Positions 36,587 through 44,417 of a DNA stretch of 64,000 nucleotides are shown piece by piece. Made by a program: the position numbers and the translations under genes. Within the stretch, counting starts at the first letter, position 1. Every line of letters begins with the position of its first letter. The DNA is from Lysinibacillus piscis (lineage in GTDB: Bacteria > Bacillota > Bacilli > Bacillales_A > Planococcaceae): NCBI RefSeq assembly GCF_026012395.1, contig NZ_BRZA01000002.1:496001-560000 (forward strand), written 5' to 3'. The notes beneath the pieces are model-generated. The model had not been told where the DNA came from. It was given only the letters and a program-made list of their open reading frames with translations, and searched no databases.

Positions 36587-36919
36587 TTGAAAGTAAATGA
36601 AAAAGAAGCAGCAATAATCTTTAAACACGAAAAGGATATTTTTAGGTATCTAGTAGATTTAACCTATATGGAAAAAACGGCAAATGAAATAGTTTCAATT
36701 TTTGAAGGATTTGAATATTTATTAAATTCAGATGATGAAATGATTGTAAGAATGGATAATATTAAACAAAAATTCTTTTGTTTCTTTGAAGGAGCAAAGA
36801 CGAATTTAAAAACGTTGAATGAAACTTCACAATACTTTAAAACATCAATGATAATAACAAGCGAGGAAAATGAGACAAATAAAAAGGCTGTAACGTCTGC
36901 AAACGTTACAACCAAGTGA
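36587..36919 (+). CDS. prophage hypothetical protein, putatively SOS-induced
   Basis: 110 residues from TTG 36587, chosen because AAAGAGGTG ends six bases before it; GTG 36578 and ATG 36581 are too close. Predicted helical, charged, with KFFCFFEGAKTNLKTLNE in the middle and a Thr/Asn-rich tail. No family recognised. It has the same control layout as the gene at 37066. An inverted repeat GTAACGT/ACGTTAC is near its 3' end. Confidence 0.68.
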   Translation: MKVNEKEAAIIFKHEKDIFRYLVDLTYMEKTANEIVSIFEGFEYLLNSDDEMIVRMDNIKQKFFCFFEGAKTNLKTLNETSQYFKTSMIITSEENETNKKAVTSANVTTK

Positions 36920-37019
36920 AAAAAGAAAAACATGGATATTGTAGCACGTTTATACAATACTGACAAGATAGATTATTGTGAAGGATAAGGATGTGGAAAA
37001 AGAATACATAGGGGTTGAA

Positions 37020-37043
37020 TAAGAACGAATGTTCTTATATAAT
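37020..37043 (+). promoter_or_regulatory. LexA-box-like operator abutting a TATAAT promoter (second copy)
   Basis: Palindrome TAAGAAC-GAAT-GTTCTTA at 37020-37037 with TATAAT at 37038-37043. The geometry is identical to the copy at 36537, which argues for co-regulation of the two genes. Confidence 0.75.
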
Positions 37044-37065
37044 GGAGAACAAAGAGGTGAGCGAC

Positions 37066-37410
37066 TTGAAAAATGAATTGATTAGGTTAGTAGACGGTTC
37101 CAAAAATGAAATACAGAAAAAGCATTTAGAAATTATTGAAATGGTATTGCAGATTGATGATCCAATTGTATTACAGAAGTTATTAGTTATTACTCATACT
37201 TTAGCAACGCTAGATGAAAACCTATTAGATTTATTCTTGAATGCACTGCCTTTTGAAGATGAAAGTTCGCTGGATGTAGTGTATGCTGTATCAATTCTAT
37301 TCAATCATATTCATGATGATAAAATGTATGTCATATTGAATACCTTAGGCATTACCAATGATAGACACTTAGGAATCTTAAAACACTACACTTCTGAAAT
37401 GTTAATTTAA
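37066..37410 (+). CDS. prophage hypothetical protein, putatively SOS-induced
   Basis: 114 residues from TTG 37066, six bases after AAAGAGGTG, exactly as for the gene at 36587. Leu-rich helical protein (IVLQKLLVITHTLATLDENLL) without membrane helices. Not similar in sequence to its twin. Could be an antirepressor or induction factor given position and control, but that is inference. Confidence 0.68.
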   Translation: MKNELIRLVDGSKNEIQKKHLEIIEMVLQIDDPIVLQKLLVITHTLATLDENLLDLFLNALPFEDESSLDVVYAVSILFNHIHDDKMYVILNTLGITNDRHLGILKHYTSEMLI

Positions 37411-37433
37411 TAGTGATAAAAAAATGGAACGGA

Positions 37434-37820
37434 CTACTTGAGTCGTTCCATTTTTTCTTTTTCTAATAACGATTCAACTATTCTATTAACTATTTTTAAG
37501 TCATCCATAGATAATTCCGTTAAATTCTTCATGGCGTTCTGTAACATTTCGTCATCTCTTTTGGTTATTGTCGCTAGCAATTTTCCTATTTCGTGTTCAT
37601 CGCTTAATTTAAGAAACATTTCACCTTCGCCAGTTCTTAACCATTCCTCGTTGACGTTGAATTCGTTACAAATTAGTTTGAGTAAACGTTCTGAAACCTC
37701 TCTTCGTCCTACTTCTACACCTGAAAGATGGTTTTGTGTTATCGCTACTTTCTCTCCAAAATCAGTTTGTGTCATATTCAAATGATTCCTTATCATTCTT
37801 ACTCTATCATTGATATTCAT
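37434..37820 (-). CDS. CI-like phage repressor (XRE family)
   Basis: 128 residues. The XRE helix-turn-helix at residues 5-60 (MTQTDFGEKVAITQNHLSGVEVGRREVSERLLKLI) is followed by a short helical tail rather than a RecA-sensitive LexA-like peptidase domain. Release from repression must therefore come from antirepressors. GGAGGCGATAAC precedes ATG 37820. It is transcribed away from the antirepressor operon. Confidence 0.88.
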   Translation of the reverse strand: MNINDRVRMIRNHLNMTQTDFGEKVAITQNHLSGVEVGRREVSERLLKLICNEFNVNEEWLRTGEGEMFLKLSDEHEIGKLLATITKRDDEMLQNAMKNLTELSMDDLKIVNRIVESLLEKEKMERLK

Positions 37821-37844
37821 TTGTTATCGCCTCCTTTCTCTTTA

Positions 37845-37960
37845 CATAGTAAATTACAAATATCTCATTTGCAACATTTTTTAAGAAATAGTATTGACTT
37901 AAATATCTCAATGACATATTATTAAGTTGCAAATGACATATAACCAATATCTCAAAACAG
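37845..37960. promoter_or_regulatory. lysogeny switch: divergent promoters with repeated operators
   Basis: Site 1 ATATCTCATTTGCAAC at 37860-37875 and site 3 at 37926-37941 are inverted copies differing by one base. Site 2 ATATCTCAATGACATAT (37903-37919) and a half site at 37947 share the core. The rightward promoter TTGACT-17-TATTAT (37894-37922) spans site 2. The leftward one, TTGCAA-17-TACTAT on the minus strand, overlaps site 1. Confidence 0.8.
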
Positions 37961-38017
37961 GTAAGTTGTTTGTAATTCAATCTATTTAAACAAAATAAAA
38001 AGAAGGAGATGAAACAA

Positions 38018-38635
38018 ATGAACATGAAAATAGAGAATTGGAACGGCTTTGAAATTCGTTTTGTGGAGAAAGAGCCTAATGAGTGGTGGGCGGTGCTTGA
38101 TGATTTAGCGAAAGCGTTAGATTTAGGTCAAACAGCCCCTATTAAACGTAGGCTTCCAAAAGAGGTGATTTCAAATCACATGGTTGATTTTGGAAACGGC
38201 AGTCGTAAAATGCTAATCGTCAATGAGCTAGGTATTTACGAAACAGTATTTGAGAGCCGTAAGAAAGAAGCAAAGGAATTTAAGCGTTGGGTATTTGAAG
38301 TAGTTAAAACGCTCCGTCAATCAAGCGGATTGGAAGGTTTTCAAATATTCCGCATGTTGGACAAGGAACACCAAAAAGAAATGATGTCCAAACTGAACCA
38401 ATCGTTACAAGACCCTAAGCCCGTCAATTTTATCAAAGCCAATACAATTGCTAACAAAGCCGTATCAAGCAGGTATGGACATCCGAAGATGCTCAAGAAA
38501 AATCAAATGACACCTGATATGTTAGTGGAGCGTGAACCGATTTTAGCGGATGCGGTGGACTTGATGATTGCTAATGAAAAGTTTCAGCTTGGGTTATCCG
38601 TTAGCGAAATTGTTTATGGGAAGTATGTGCATTAA
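38018..38635 (+). CDS. phage antirepressor with Bro-N domain
   Basis: 205 residues. Bro-N domain at residues 3-105 (WWAVLDDLAKALDLGQ, LIVNELGIYETVFESRKKEAKEFKRWVFEVV) and a C-terminal region of unknown family. It is the first gene rightward of the lysogeny switch and probably counteracts the repressor. ATG 38018 follows AAGAAGGAG by nine bases. Confidence 0.87.
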   Translation: MNMKIENWNGFEIRFVEKEPNEWWAVLDDLAKALDLGQTAPIKRRLPKEVISNHMVDFGNGSRKMLIVNELGIYETVFESRKKEAKEFKRWVFEVVKTLRQSSGLEGFQIFRMLDKEHQKEMMSKLNQSLQDPKPVNFIKANTIANKAVSSRYGHPKMLKKNQMTPDMLVEREPILADAVDLMIANEKFQLGLSVSEIVYGKYVH

Positions 38636-38710
38636 CTAGTGGCGGTGACAGTTTTGTAAATAGGTTGGTGGTTATGCCATCTAGTAAACAAAATGAAAGG
38701 AGCAATTATC

Positions 38711-39493
38711 ATGCTAGATTTAATAGTTATTCAATTGCGTGGTAGACGTGTTTTAACAACAGTGCAACTTGCTGAGAAGTATGAAGCTGATGAAAAATTA
38801 GTTCAGCAAAATTTTAACAATAACAAAGAACGTTACAAAGAAGGCAAACACTTTATTTTACTTCAAGGTGATGATTTGAGGGATTTCAAACGCAACTTCG
38901 AAAATTTAGGTGTTGCGCCAAACGTCAATAAACTCTACCTCTGGACAGAAAAGGGGGCATGGCTACACGCAAAGTCACTCAATACCGACAGGGCATGGGA
39001 GGCATACGAGTTACTAGTGGACGAGTATTACAGGGTGATTGAGCAACAACCACAATTCAACGTACCTACCACATATAAAGAAGCCTTGTTGCAACTGGTG
39101 GAAAAGGTAGAGGAAAACGAAAAGCTCCAAACCGAAAACCTCGTACTGGTTCAGCAGAACAGCGAGTTACAGCCGAAAGCTAGCTACTACGACATGGTGT
39201 TGCAAAATAAGTCCTTGCTGTCTGTGTCTAAGATTGCGAAGGACTACGGCATGAGTGCTACTAAGTTGAACAAATTACTTCATGAGCTAGGTGTCCAATA
39301 TAAACAAAGTGATATTTGGTTGTTGTATGCCAAGTATCAAAACAAGGGTTACACGCAAACGACAACACACGTAATTGATGCTGATAATTCTTCAATACTA
39401 ACGAAATGGACGCAAAAAGGTAGATTATTCATTTATGACTTGTTAAAAAGTGAAGGAATCTTGCCTGTTATTGAACGAGAGGAAGCTAGTTAA
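38711..39493 (+). CDS. phage antirepressor with ORF6N and KilAC-type domains
   Basis: 260 residues. N-terminal ORF6N (LIVIQLRGRRVLTTVQLAEKY, LYLWTEKGAWLHAKSL) and C-terminal KilAC/ANT domain (SVSKIAKDYGMSATKLNKLLHELGVQYKQ). ATG 38711 follows AAAGGAG. Two antirepressors in a row suggest layered control or different targets. Confidence 0.87.
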   Translation: MLDLIVIQLRGRRVLTTVQLAEKYEADEKLVQQNFNNNKERYKEGKHFILLQGDDLRDFKRNFENLGVAPNVNKLYLWTEKGAWLHAKSLNTDRAWEAYELLVDEYYRVIEQQPQFNVPTTYKEALLQLVEKVEENEKLQTENLVLVQQNSELQPKASYYDMVLQNKSLLSVSKIAKDYGMSATKLNKLLHELGVQYKQSDIWLLYAKYQNKGYTQTTTHVIDADNSSILTKWTQKGRLFIYDLLKSEGILPVIEREEAS

Positions 39494-39513
39494 TAGAAGG
39501 GAAGGTGAGAGAG

Positions 39514-39690
39514 ATGGATAAAAAGGACCTTATTTACGCTATCGTTACAGGAGCACAACAGTTGAATGACGTGAACATGTCCTATGTTGCAGGTTTAATC
39601 GCTGGTTTGCGTAAAAATGCCGTAGAACAAAAGCGTTCACAAGAAAAAGAACCAAAGAGTCCAGATGAACAACTCAATGACATTGCATAG
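39514..39690 (+). CDS. small prophage protein
   Basis: 58 residues, hydrophilic helical, from ATG 39514 behind GAAGGTGAGAG. Early-operon gene of unknown function. Confidence 0.62.
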   Translation: MDKKDLIYAIVTGAQQLNDVNMSYVAGLIAGLRKNAVEQKRSQEKEPKSPDEQLNDIA

Positions 39691-39706
39691 AAAAGAGGTG
39701 AGAAGT

Positions 39707-39907
39707 ATGGATATAAACAATTTACTAATTGAAGCTGGAGGTTGGGAACCAAACGCTGACAGTGAAGAAGTAATGGATAAAATCACAGTGCTACTTTATG
39801 AAAAATTCCAAAAAATGACCCCACAAGAATTCAGACAACATCTTCGTCGTGAGGTCAAATTTGAAAAAAGCACAAGAGAATTCGTTATTCAGTTTGCTTT
39901 TAAGTAG
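39707..39907 (+). CDS. small prophage protein
   Basis: 66 residues from ATG 39707, with AAAGAGGTGAG before it. Helical (WEPNADSEEVMDKITVLLYEKF). Its last codons overlap the 3' end of the leftward gene at 39900. Unknown function. Confidence 0.62.
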   Translation: MDINNLLIEAGGWEPNADSEEVMDKITVLLYEKFQKMTPQEFRQHLRREVKFEKSTREFVIQFAFK

Positions 39908-40169
39908 TTTCCAATGACTTAGCTTTTGACAAGCCTTCGGGTGTTAATTCGTAACAAATTAATGTTTCGTTTGGCACTATAATGACTGAATTAGAAAAGA
40001 TGTTATCTGAATGTGAAATTAGCCAATCATTTTCATGCAGATAATTTGCGGTATTCGTGAAGTCTATCAATTCTTGTGAATTCTTAGGTTGAATCTCTGA
40101 ATAAGAGCTGCCACTCTTATAGAAATTTTCAAGACCTAGTTTTAAAAATTGTTTTTCGTAATGATTCAA
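39900..40169 (-). CDS. leftward prophage hypothetical protein
   Basis: 89 residues on the strand opposite the early operon, with GAGGTG 12 bases before ATG 40169. Soluble; the pattern (ANYLHENDWLISHSDN, CYELTPEGLSKAKSL) resembles a small winged-helix fold with a typical wing ending in LTPEGLSKA. It may be a regulator expressed in the lysogen. Confidence 0.62.
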   Translation of the reverse strand: MNHYEKQFLKLGLENFYKSGSSYSEIQPKNSQELIDFTNTANYLHENDWLISHSDNIFSNSVIIVPNETLICYELTPEGLSKAKSLETT

Positions 40170-40173
40170 AGAT

Positions 40174-40205
40174 ATTCACCTCCTATCTACTAAGTATAGG
40201 TGAAT
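40174..40205. promoter_or_regulatory. inverted repeat between divergent genes, candidate operator
   Basis: ATTCACCT (40174-40181) and AGGTGAAT (40198-40205) form a perfect 8-bp dyad with a 16-base centre. It covers the ribosome site of the leftward gene and lies just before that of the rightward one. Confidence 0.5.
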
Positions 40206-40227
40206 TATACCAAAAGGAGGAATTCAA

Positions 40228-40428
40228 ATGAATCAACCTAATGATAAAAGTGACATCTTGTTAGAAATGATGGAAAATAATTGTCGATTGTTAAACGATG
40301 CTTTGATTTTGGAATTACAACAAATTCATAATCAAAAAACAGTGAGTGTTCCAAAACGGTGTATTGAACTAATCGACAAAGTTACTCAATACACCGAATT
40401 GTATCTAAAGTTTAATCGAGAAATCTAA
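40228..40428 (+). CDS. small prophage protein
   Basis: 66 residues, helical, from ATG 40228 behind AAAAGGAGGAATTCAA. Its end overlaps the convergent gene at 40412 by 17 bases. Unknown function. Confidence 0.6.
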   Translation: MNQPNDKSDILLEMMENNCRLLNDALILELQQIHNQKTVSVPKRCIELIDKVTQYTELYLKFNREI

Positions 40429-41233
40429 CAGTAAAACAATTATCCAACTTTTGATGTGCCATAGAAATAAGTAAAAAAGCTGTAATAGCATCATCTTCGT
40501 TTTGTTCATTAAACATCTTAGGTGAATGGGCTGTGGGGTTTCGATAAAAGTAACAAATTGTATTTAAAAGGGATTTTAAGCCAAGATACTGACTTTTATC
40601 ATTGTCGTTTTCTAATAAATTTCCATGTATAACTATAGCAGGGTTTTTAGCTTTAAAGGCTTCATTAATAAGAGTGTTTCCATCAAGAGTTGAATTAGTA
40701 AGTTCTCTTATTCTTTCTAAAACACTTTTACTAGCTTCTAATATTGCGTGAAAATAATTTTCGTCTAAAAGTTCTGGAGTACAGTAAAGAATAACTTTTT
40801 CATGTACATTATTTTTCCGAAGTTTATCTATCAAATTTTGAGATCGATTAAAGGCTTCATTGAATGTAGTTGAGGGTTTTATGCTAACAACTTTACCAGC
40901 ATCATTTAATTCATAACCATAAAAACTCAAAGTGAAATTAATTTCAGTTAAATTGCAATTCCATAGTTCTTGTTCATCTCTCGAAAAACTAGCTGGATTC
41001 ATAATTTCTTCAATCAATTTAAAAAAAGGTGTTGGTGCATGATTTCTATTAATTTCATAAATCATAGAGGCTTTCAAGCGTCTCCATTTAGTGCTATATA
41101 TAGGTGATTTAGATTCAGTGTCATGGTCTTTCCAATGATTTTTAGCTAATAGTTCAGTAATTGTGTTACCAGTAACTAAATCACCTAGTATCCGAGTTAT
41201 TTTTTCTACACATATTTCATCTATTTGCTTCAT
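40412..41233 (-). CDS. TIGR02391 (Hypoth_Ymh)-type protein, possible defence cargo
   Basis: 273 residues with GGAGGTATATGA before ATG 41233. The C-terminal 130 residues carry the Ymh pattern: NYFHAILEASKSVLERIREL, NTLINEAF, then GLKSLLNTICYFYRNPTAHS with the conserved RNP-AHS and a helical end. This family is often encoded in defence or restriction islands and phages; its biochemistry is not established. Running against the early operon, it is probably expressed in the lysogen as cargo. Confidence 0.78.
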   Translation of the reverse strand: MKQIDEICVEKITRILGDLVTGNTITELLAKNHWKDHDTESKSPIYSTKWRRLKASMIYEINRNHAPTPFFKLIEEIMNPASFSRDEQELWNCNLTEINFTLSFYGYELNDAGKVVSIKPSTTFNEAFNRSQNLIDKLRKNNVHEKVILYCTPELLDENYFHAILEASKSVLERIRELTNSTLDGNTLINEAFKAKNPAIVIHGNLLENDNDKSQYLGLKSLLNTICYFYRNPTAHSPKMFNEQNEDDAITAFLLISMAHQKLDNCFTVRFLD

Positions 41234-41291
41234 TCATATACCTCCATTTTCTATCTAATTATAAGAAATGTAGGCGAAAATAACCATAAAA

Positions 41292-41459
41292 ATGTCGAAA
41301 GAAGGGCTGGCTAATGGTATTGTACCAAAGGCTAAAATCGAAAAATTCAAAAAGATTGATATTATCGCAGATGACCCAAAGTTGGTTGAAATTTATCTTG
41401 CGATTGTTAAAGAAATGGCGATTAAACATTCAATTAATGTAGGAGGGGTGGGGGCGTAG
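41292..41459 (+). CDS. short prophage ORF, possibly the 3' end of a truncated gene
   Basis: 55 residues (MSKEGLANGIVPKAKIEKFK at the start) with coding-like composition but no ribosome site before ATG 41292. Because it starts just past the leftward cassette, it may be the remnant of an early gene whose front was lost when the cassette arrived. Confidence 0.48.
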   Translation: MSKEGLANGIVPKAKIEKFKKIDIIADDPKLVEIYLAIVKEMAIKHSINVGGVGA

Positions 41460-41509
41460 TATGCATGAAAATAAAAGTTCCCCACTTCTGGGGAAGGGGA
41501 GATATAACT

Positions 41510-41652
41510 GTGAATAAAGGGTTTTGGGAAGAGTCAATGTATTGTAAATGCGAAAAGTGTAAAAGGAATTTCACATAGAAGAAGCATTATTTTGTACAAG
41601 ATGTGGTACTAAATTGAACTTAGAGCAAGCTATAAAAAATCATCAATATTAG
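41510..41652 (+). pseudogene. frameshifted zinc-ribbon protein
   Basis: GTG 41510 behind GGGGAGATATAACT opens a frame with YCKCEKCKRNF that stops at 41576-41578. A second frame continues EEALFCTRCGTKLNLEQ to TAG 41652. Joined by restoring one base near 41575, they give a normal two-knuckle zinc ribbon of about 47 residues. No slippery sequence is present, so a mutation is more likely than programmed shifting. Confidence 0.6.
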
Positions 41653-41682
41653 TATCAATACCTATCAATGGAGGAATGAAAA

Positions 41683-41970
41683 ATGACGAATGTAGAACCA
41701 ATTCGTATCAAAGCAACAGAGATTCGAACGATTTTTAAAGAATATCCGATTGACCCGATTATCTTACAAAAACGAGGTGCTATACCTGGTTTGATTGCAG
41801 AATTATCTTATTTAGACCAAACAAAGTCAATTGAATATCTGCGCATATGGGGTGAGAAAAAGATAGCTATAACACCTTTATTTGATAAGCTGTGTGAGGA
41901 ATTGGCTCGATTTAATAAAATTGTAGGAACAACTATTGAAAACCAAACTGGCACGAATTTAATTGGTTAA
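41683..41970 (+). CDS. prophage hypothetical protein
   Basis: 95 residues from ATG 41683 with GGAGGAATGAAAA upstream. Helical and soluble (IRIKATEIRTIFKEYPIDPI). No family recognised. Confidence 0.65.
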   Translation: MTNVEPIRIKATEIRTIFKEYPIDPIILQKRGAIPGLIAELSYLDQTKSIEYLRIWGEKKIAITPLFDKLCEELARFNKIVGTTIENQTGTNLIG

Positions 41971-42050
41971 CATTACTAATTAAAATCTGATTTTTTCACT
42001 CTTCAAATGCCGAGACTATGTTTAATAATTTCGGAATGAGGATGCGAAAA

Positions 42051-42296
42051 ATGGAAGTATATATTAATCATCGTAATGAGAAGTTAAAGACAACTAATCC
42101 AAAGCTTTATGAAAAAATCAAAAAAATGGAAAGGAAAGTAGGTGATGCGATTTTTAGTCCAACAAAAAAATGTATAGACGGGAAAAAGCATGATTTTATC
42201 GTTATAGCCTATGAAAAGAAATGCTTTTATGTTGGATGTGTGAAATGTGAAGAAGTGGCAATAATCAAGCAGTACACACCACCTAAAGAAAAGTAA
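42051..42296 (+). CDS. small prophage protein with paired cysteines
   Basis: 81 residues from ATG 42051 (GAGGAT seven bases before); ATG 42018 is possible but lacks a site. Basic N-terminal half, then C-x10-CFYVGCVKCEE, which could bind a metal. Unknown function. Confidence 0.6.
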   Translation: MEVYINHRNEKLKTTNPKLYEKIKKMERKVGDAIFSPTKKCIDGKKHDFIVIAYEKKCFYVGCVKCEEVAIIKQYTPPKEK

Positions 42297-42315
42297 AGTC
42301 TAAGGAGGAAAATGG

Positions 42316-42519
42316 ATGTTAAAAGTAACTGGACAAGCAACACTAAAAGTTCGTTATGAAGTGGAACTTCCGATTTCAGAGGCGGCTTATGAGGCAATGT
42401 CAGAGCAAGAGGCACATGCTTACTTGGATGGACATATTGATTGGCAACAAGCTTGTCAAAATGCTGAAACTAATGAAATTGATGTATGGGACTATGAGGA
42501 AGTAGACAATATTAATTAA
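42316..42519 (+). CDS. small acidic prophage protein
   Basis: 67 residues behind AAGGAGGAAAATGG. Starts LKVTGQATLKVRYEVELPIS and ends very acidic (EIDVWDYEEVDNIN). It resembles small acidic phage proteins of unknown role. Confidence 0.62.
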   Translation: MLKVTGQATLKVRYEVELPISEAAYEAMSEQEAHAYLDGHIDWQQACQNAETNEIDVWDYEEVDNIN

Positions 42520-42618
42520 ATTTTTCGCAAAACAGAATTCATCCTAATTGGGTGAATTCAAATATAAACTATTTTCACTAGTAGAGAATTAGAAGAAATG
42601 GAGAATGAAGAATAGGTT

Positions 42619-42756
42619 ATGAAAATGAATGATAGTTTACTAGAAGTTTTAGGAGATTACTTTGTTACACATAAACTCGTGAATCAAGGTTGGGAGTTTT
42701 TACAGTTTGTAAAGGCTTGGCAACAGGGCGAATTAAATATCACATTGAAGGGATGA
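42619..42756 (+). CDS. very small prophage protein
   Basis: 45 residues (MKMNDSLLEVLGDYFVTHKL onward) from ATG 42619. Ribosome site weak (AGGTT). Aromatic-rich helix typical of small phage early proteins. Kept because the composition is coding-like and the neighbours are tightly packed. Confidence 0.5.
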   Translation: MKMNDSLLEVLGDYFVTHKLVNQGWEFLQFVKAWQQGELNITLKG

Positions 42757-42760
42757 TGTC

Positions 42761-42856
42761 GTGTTAATCAAAGCAGGAGATTACTTACATTTGAATAAAA
42801 AGCAGCGAGTGTTGATGTTAATGGAACTTATCAAACGAAAGGAGTTAGTTTTATGA
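42761..42856 (+). CDS. very small prophage protein
   Basis: 31 residues from GTG 42761 with AAGGGATGATG before it, ending in an ATGA overlap with the next gene, which suggests coupling. Basic and helical. Confidence 0.45.
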   Translation: MLIKAGDYLHLNKKQRVLMLMELIKRKELVL

Positions 42857-43152
42857 AATTAGTACTAGCTTTAGAGAAAATGGCTAAACTACCACAGATT
42901 TTAGCTGAGTATGGTATTCCTCATAAAGATGTAATTAATGTGTCTTATAGTTGGAATGCAACAGACGTTGATGTATTGGTGAGTTTGTATTCTAGAGAAT
43001 CGATAGAAAAAATCGGAATGAGTGAATTAGCACCATACATTAGTTATACAGGCGAACCAGCTAATTATCGAAAAATTACTAAATATGGCATAACATTTGT
43101 GAATTTTGGAATGGCGGTGACTGAACAATGCCATATGTCGAAAATCCAATGA
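42853..43152 (+). CDS. prophage hypothetical protein
   Basis: 99 residues with AAAGGAG before ATG 42853. Mixed alpha/beta, soluble. It overlaps the next gene by 25 bases in another frame. No family recognised. Confidence 0.62.
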   Translation: MKLVLALEKMAKLPQILAEYGIPHKDVINVSYSWNATDVDVLVSLYSRESIEKIGMSELAPYISYTGEPANYRKITKYGITFVNFGMAVTEQCHMSKIQ

Positions 43153-43412
43153 TTTTAGGTCGTATCGAGTATCCGAAGCTACGTTATCAGCCATATGAGC
43201 CAGTTATCAGCTTTGAAATGTATGACGATTTTGGCAGTTTGATAGTTTGCCATGATGTGTATTTTGAGATAGGTGACGCTATCGTACACATGGACAATAT
43301 TAGTGATTATCTAGCCGTTGGCTATCAAGATTATTTGACTTATGAGATGGCAGATTTTGAAGTGATTGCCTACGTAGAACTACATTATGGTTCTGCTTAT
43401 GTAAAAAAATAG
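43128..43412 (+). CDS. prophage hypothetical protein
   Basis: 94 residues, acidic, beta-rich (EPVISFEMYDDFGSLIV). GGCGGTG lies before ATG 43128. A perfect hairpin GTCCACTG/CAGTGGAC follows the stop at 43413-43434 but without a T run. Unknown function. Confidence 0.6.
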   Translation: MPYVENPMILGRIEYPKLRYQPYEPVISFEMYDDFGSLIVCHDVYFEIGDAIVHMDNISDYLAVGYQDYLTYEMADFEVIAYVELHYGSAYVKK

Positions 43413-43493
43413 TCCACTGTTCCAGCAGTGGACAAAAGCAAGAAAAAAACAATAACTTTAGCGCCATTGTAGCGCATGTGGGAGGAAATTTCA

Positions 43494-44417
43494 ATGAATA
43501 ACTTATCAGAACAATTCAATAATCCACAAAGTTCACAGCAATTTCAAAGTGGACAACCTATGCAAAATCAAAGCGTAACAGCTCATTCAAGTGCATCTCG
43601 GGAGATAGAGGAAGTTAAAGGGGCTATTTTCTTAGCAAAGCAGTTTCCTCGTAATATGTTTGAAGCTCAAAACCGTATTTTAGATAATTGTAAGCGCCCT
43701 GCATTAGCAGCATCATCTATGTATTCCTATCCTAAAGGTGGAACAAAAGTAACTGGACCATCTATTCGTTTAGCAGAAGTATTAGCTCGAAACTGGGGCA
43801 ATCTATCTTATGGTATTAAGGAATTAGAACAACGTGATGGCGAGTCTGTTGCGATGGCATATTGTTGGGATTTAGAGACAAATGTTAGACAAGAGAAAGT
43901 GTTTACAGTAAAACACTCAATTTATCGAAAACAAGGAGGTCCGAAGCTGTTATTAGATCCACGAGACATATATGAAAAAGTAGCGAATGATGGGGCACGT
44001 AGGTTACGAGCATGTATTCTAGGTGTCATTCCTGGTGACATTGTGGACTTAGCTGTGGAGGAATGTACAAAAACATTGGCAGGTCAAAATGAAGGACCAT
44101 TAAAAGAACGTATTGTAAAAGCTCTTACATTCTTTAAAGAAAAACATGGCGTAACACAGGAAATGATTGAAGTTCGTTTTGGTTATAATGCTAGTTCGTT
44201 TAGTGAGTTTGATTTGGTTCAACTAACAAATATTCGTAATTCCTTAAAAGATGGTATGTCTACTGTGGAAGATTGGTTTAGTAAAGAGGAAGCGAAAAAA
44301 GTAGATGGTGGCTTAGCGACCGAGTTTGAAAAATCACAAGAACAGCCAAAAACAGAGGTGAAATCAGATGCACCAAACCAAAATCCGATTGAACAGCCAG
44401 AATTACCACTCGAATGA
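43494..44417 (+). CDS. phage recombination-type protein, probable single-strand annealing role
   Basis: 307 residues from ATG 43494 behind GGGAGGAAATTTCA. Disordered Gln/Ser-rich N-terminus (1-40), then a conserved core: AAQNRILDNCKR-type motif, SYPKGGTKVTGPSIRLAEVLARNWGN, AYCWDLETN, DPRDIYEKVANDGARRLRACILGVIPGD. This core recurs in many Gram-positive phages next to a RecE-like nuclease, as here, so I infer RecT-like annealing activity; it is not proven by motif. Acidic Glu/Pro tail. Confidence 0.75.
   Translation: MNNLSEQFNNPQSSQQFQSGQPMQNQSVTAHSSASREIEEVKGAIFLAKQFPRNMFEAQNRILDNCKRPALAASSMYSYPKGGTKVTGPSIRLAEVLARNWGNLSYGIKELEQRDGESVAMAYCWDLETNVRQEKVFTVKHSIYRKQGGPKLLLDPRDIYEKVANDGARRLRACILGVIPGDIVDLAVEECTKTLAGQNEGPLKERIVKALTFFKEKHGVTQEMIEVRFGYNASSFSEFDLVQLTNIRNSLKDGMSTVEDWFSKEEAKKVDGGLATEFEKSQEQPKTEVKSDAPNQNPIEQPELPLE

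Noticed and set aside
40412..41233. Abortive-infection AbiF/AIPR assignment
   Set aside because: The pattern fits the TIGR02391/Ymh group better; no specific Abi motif could be identified.
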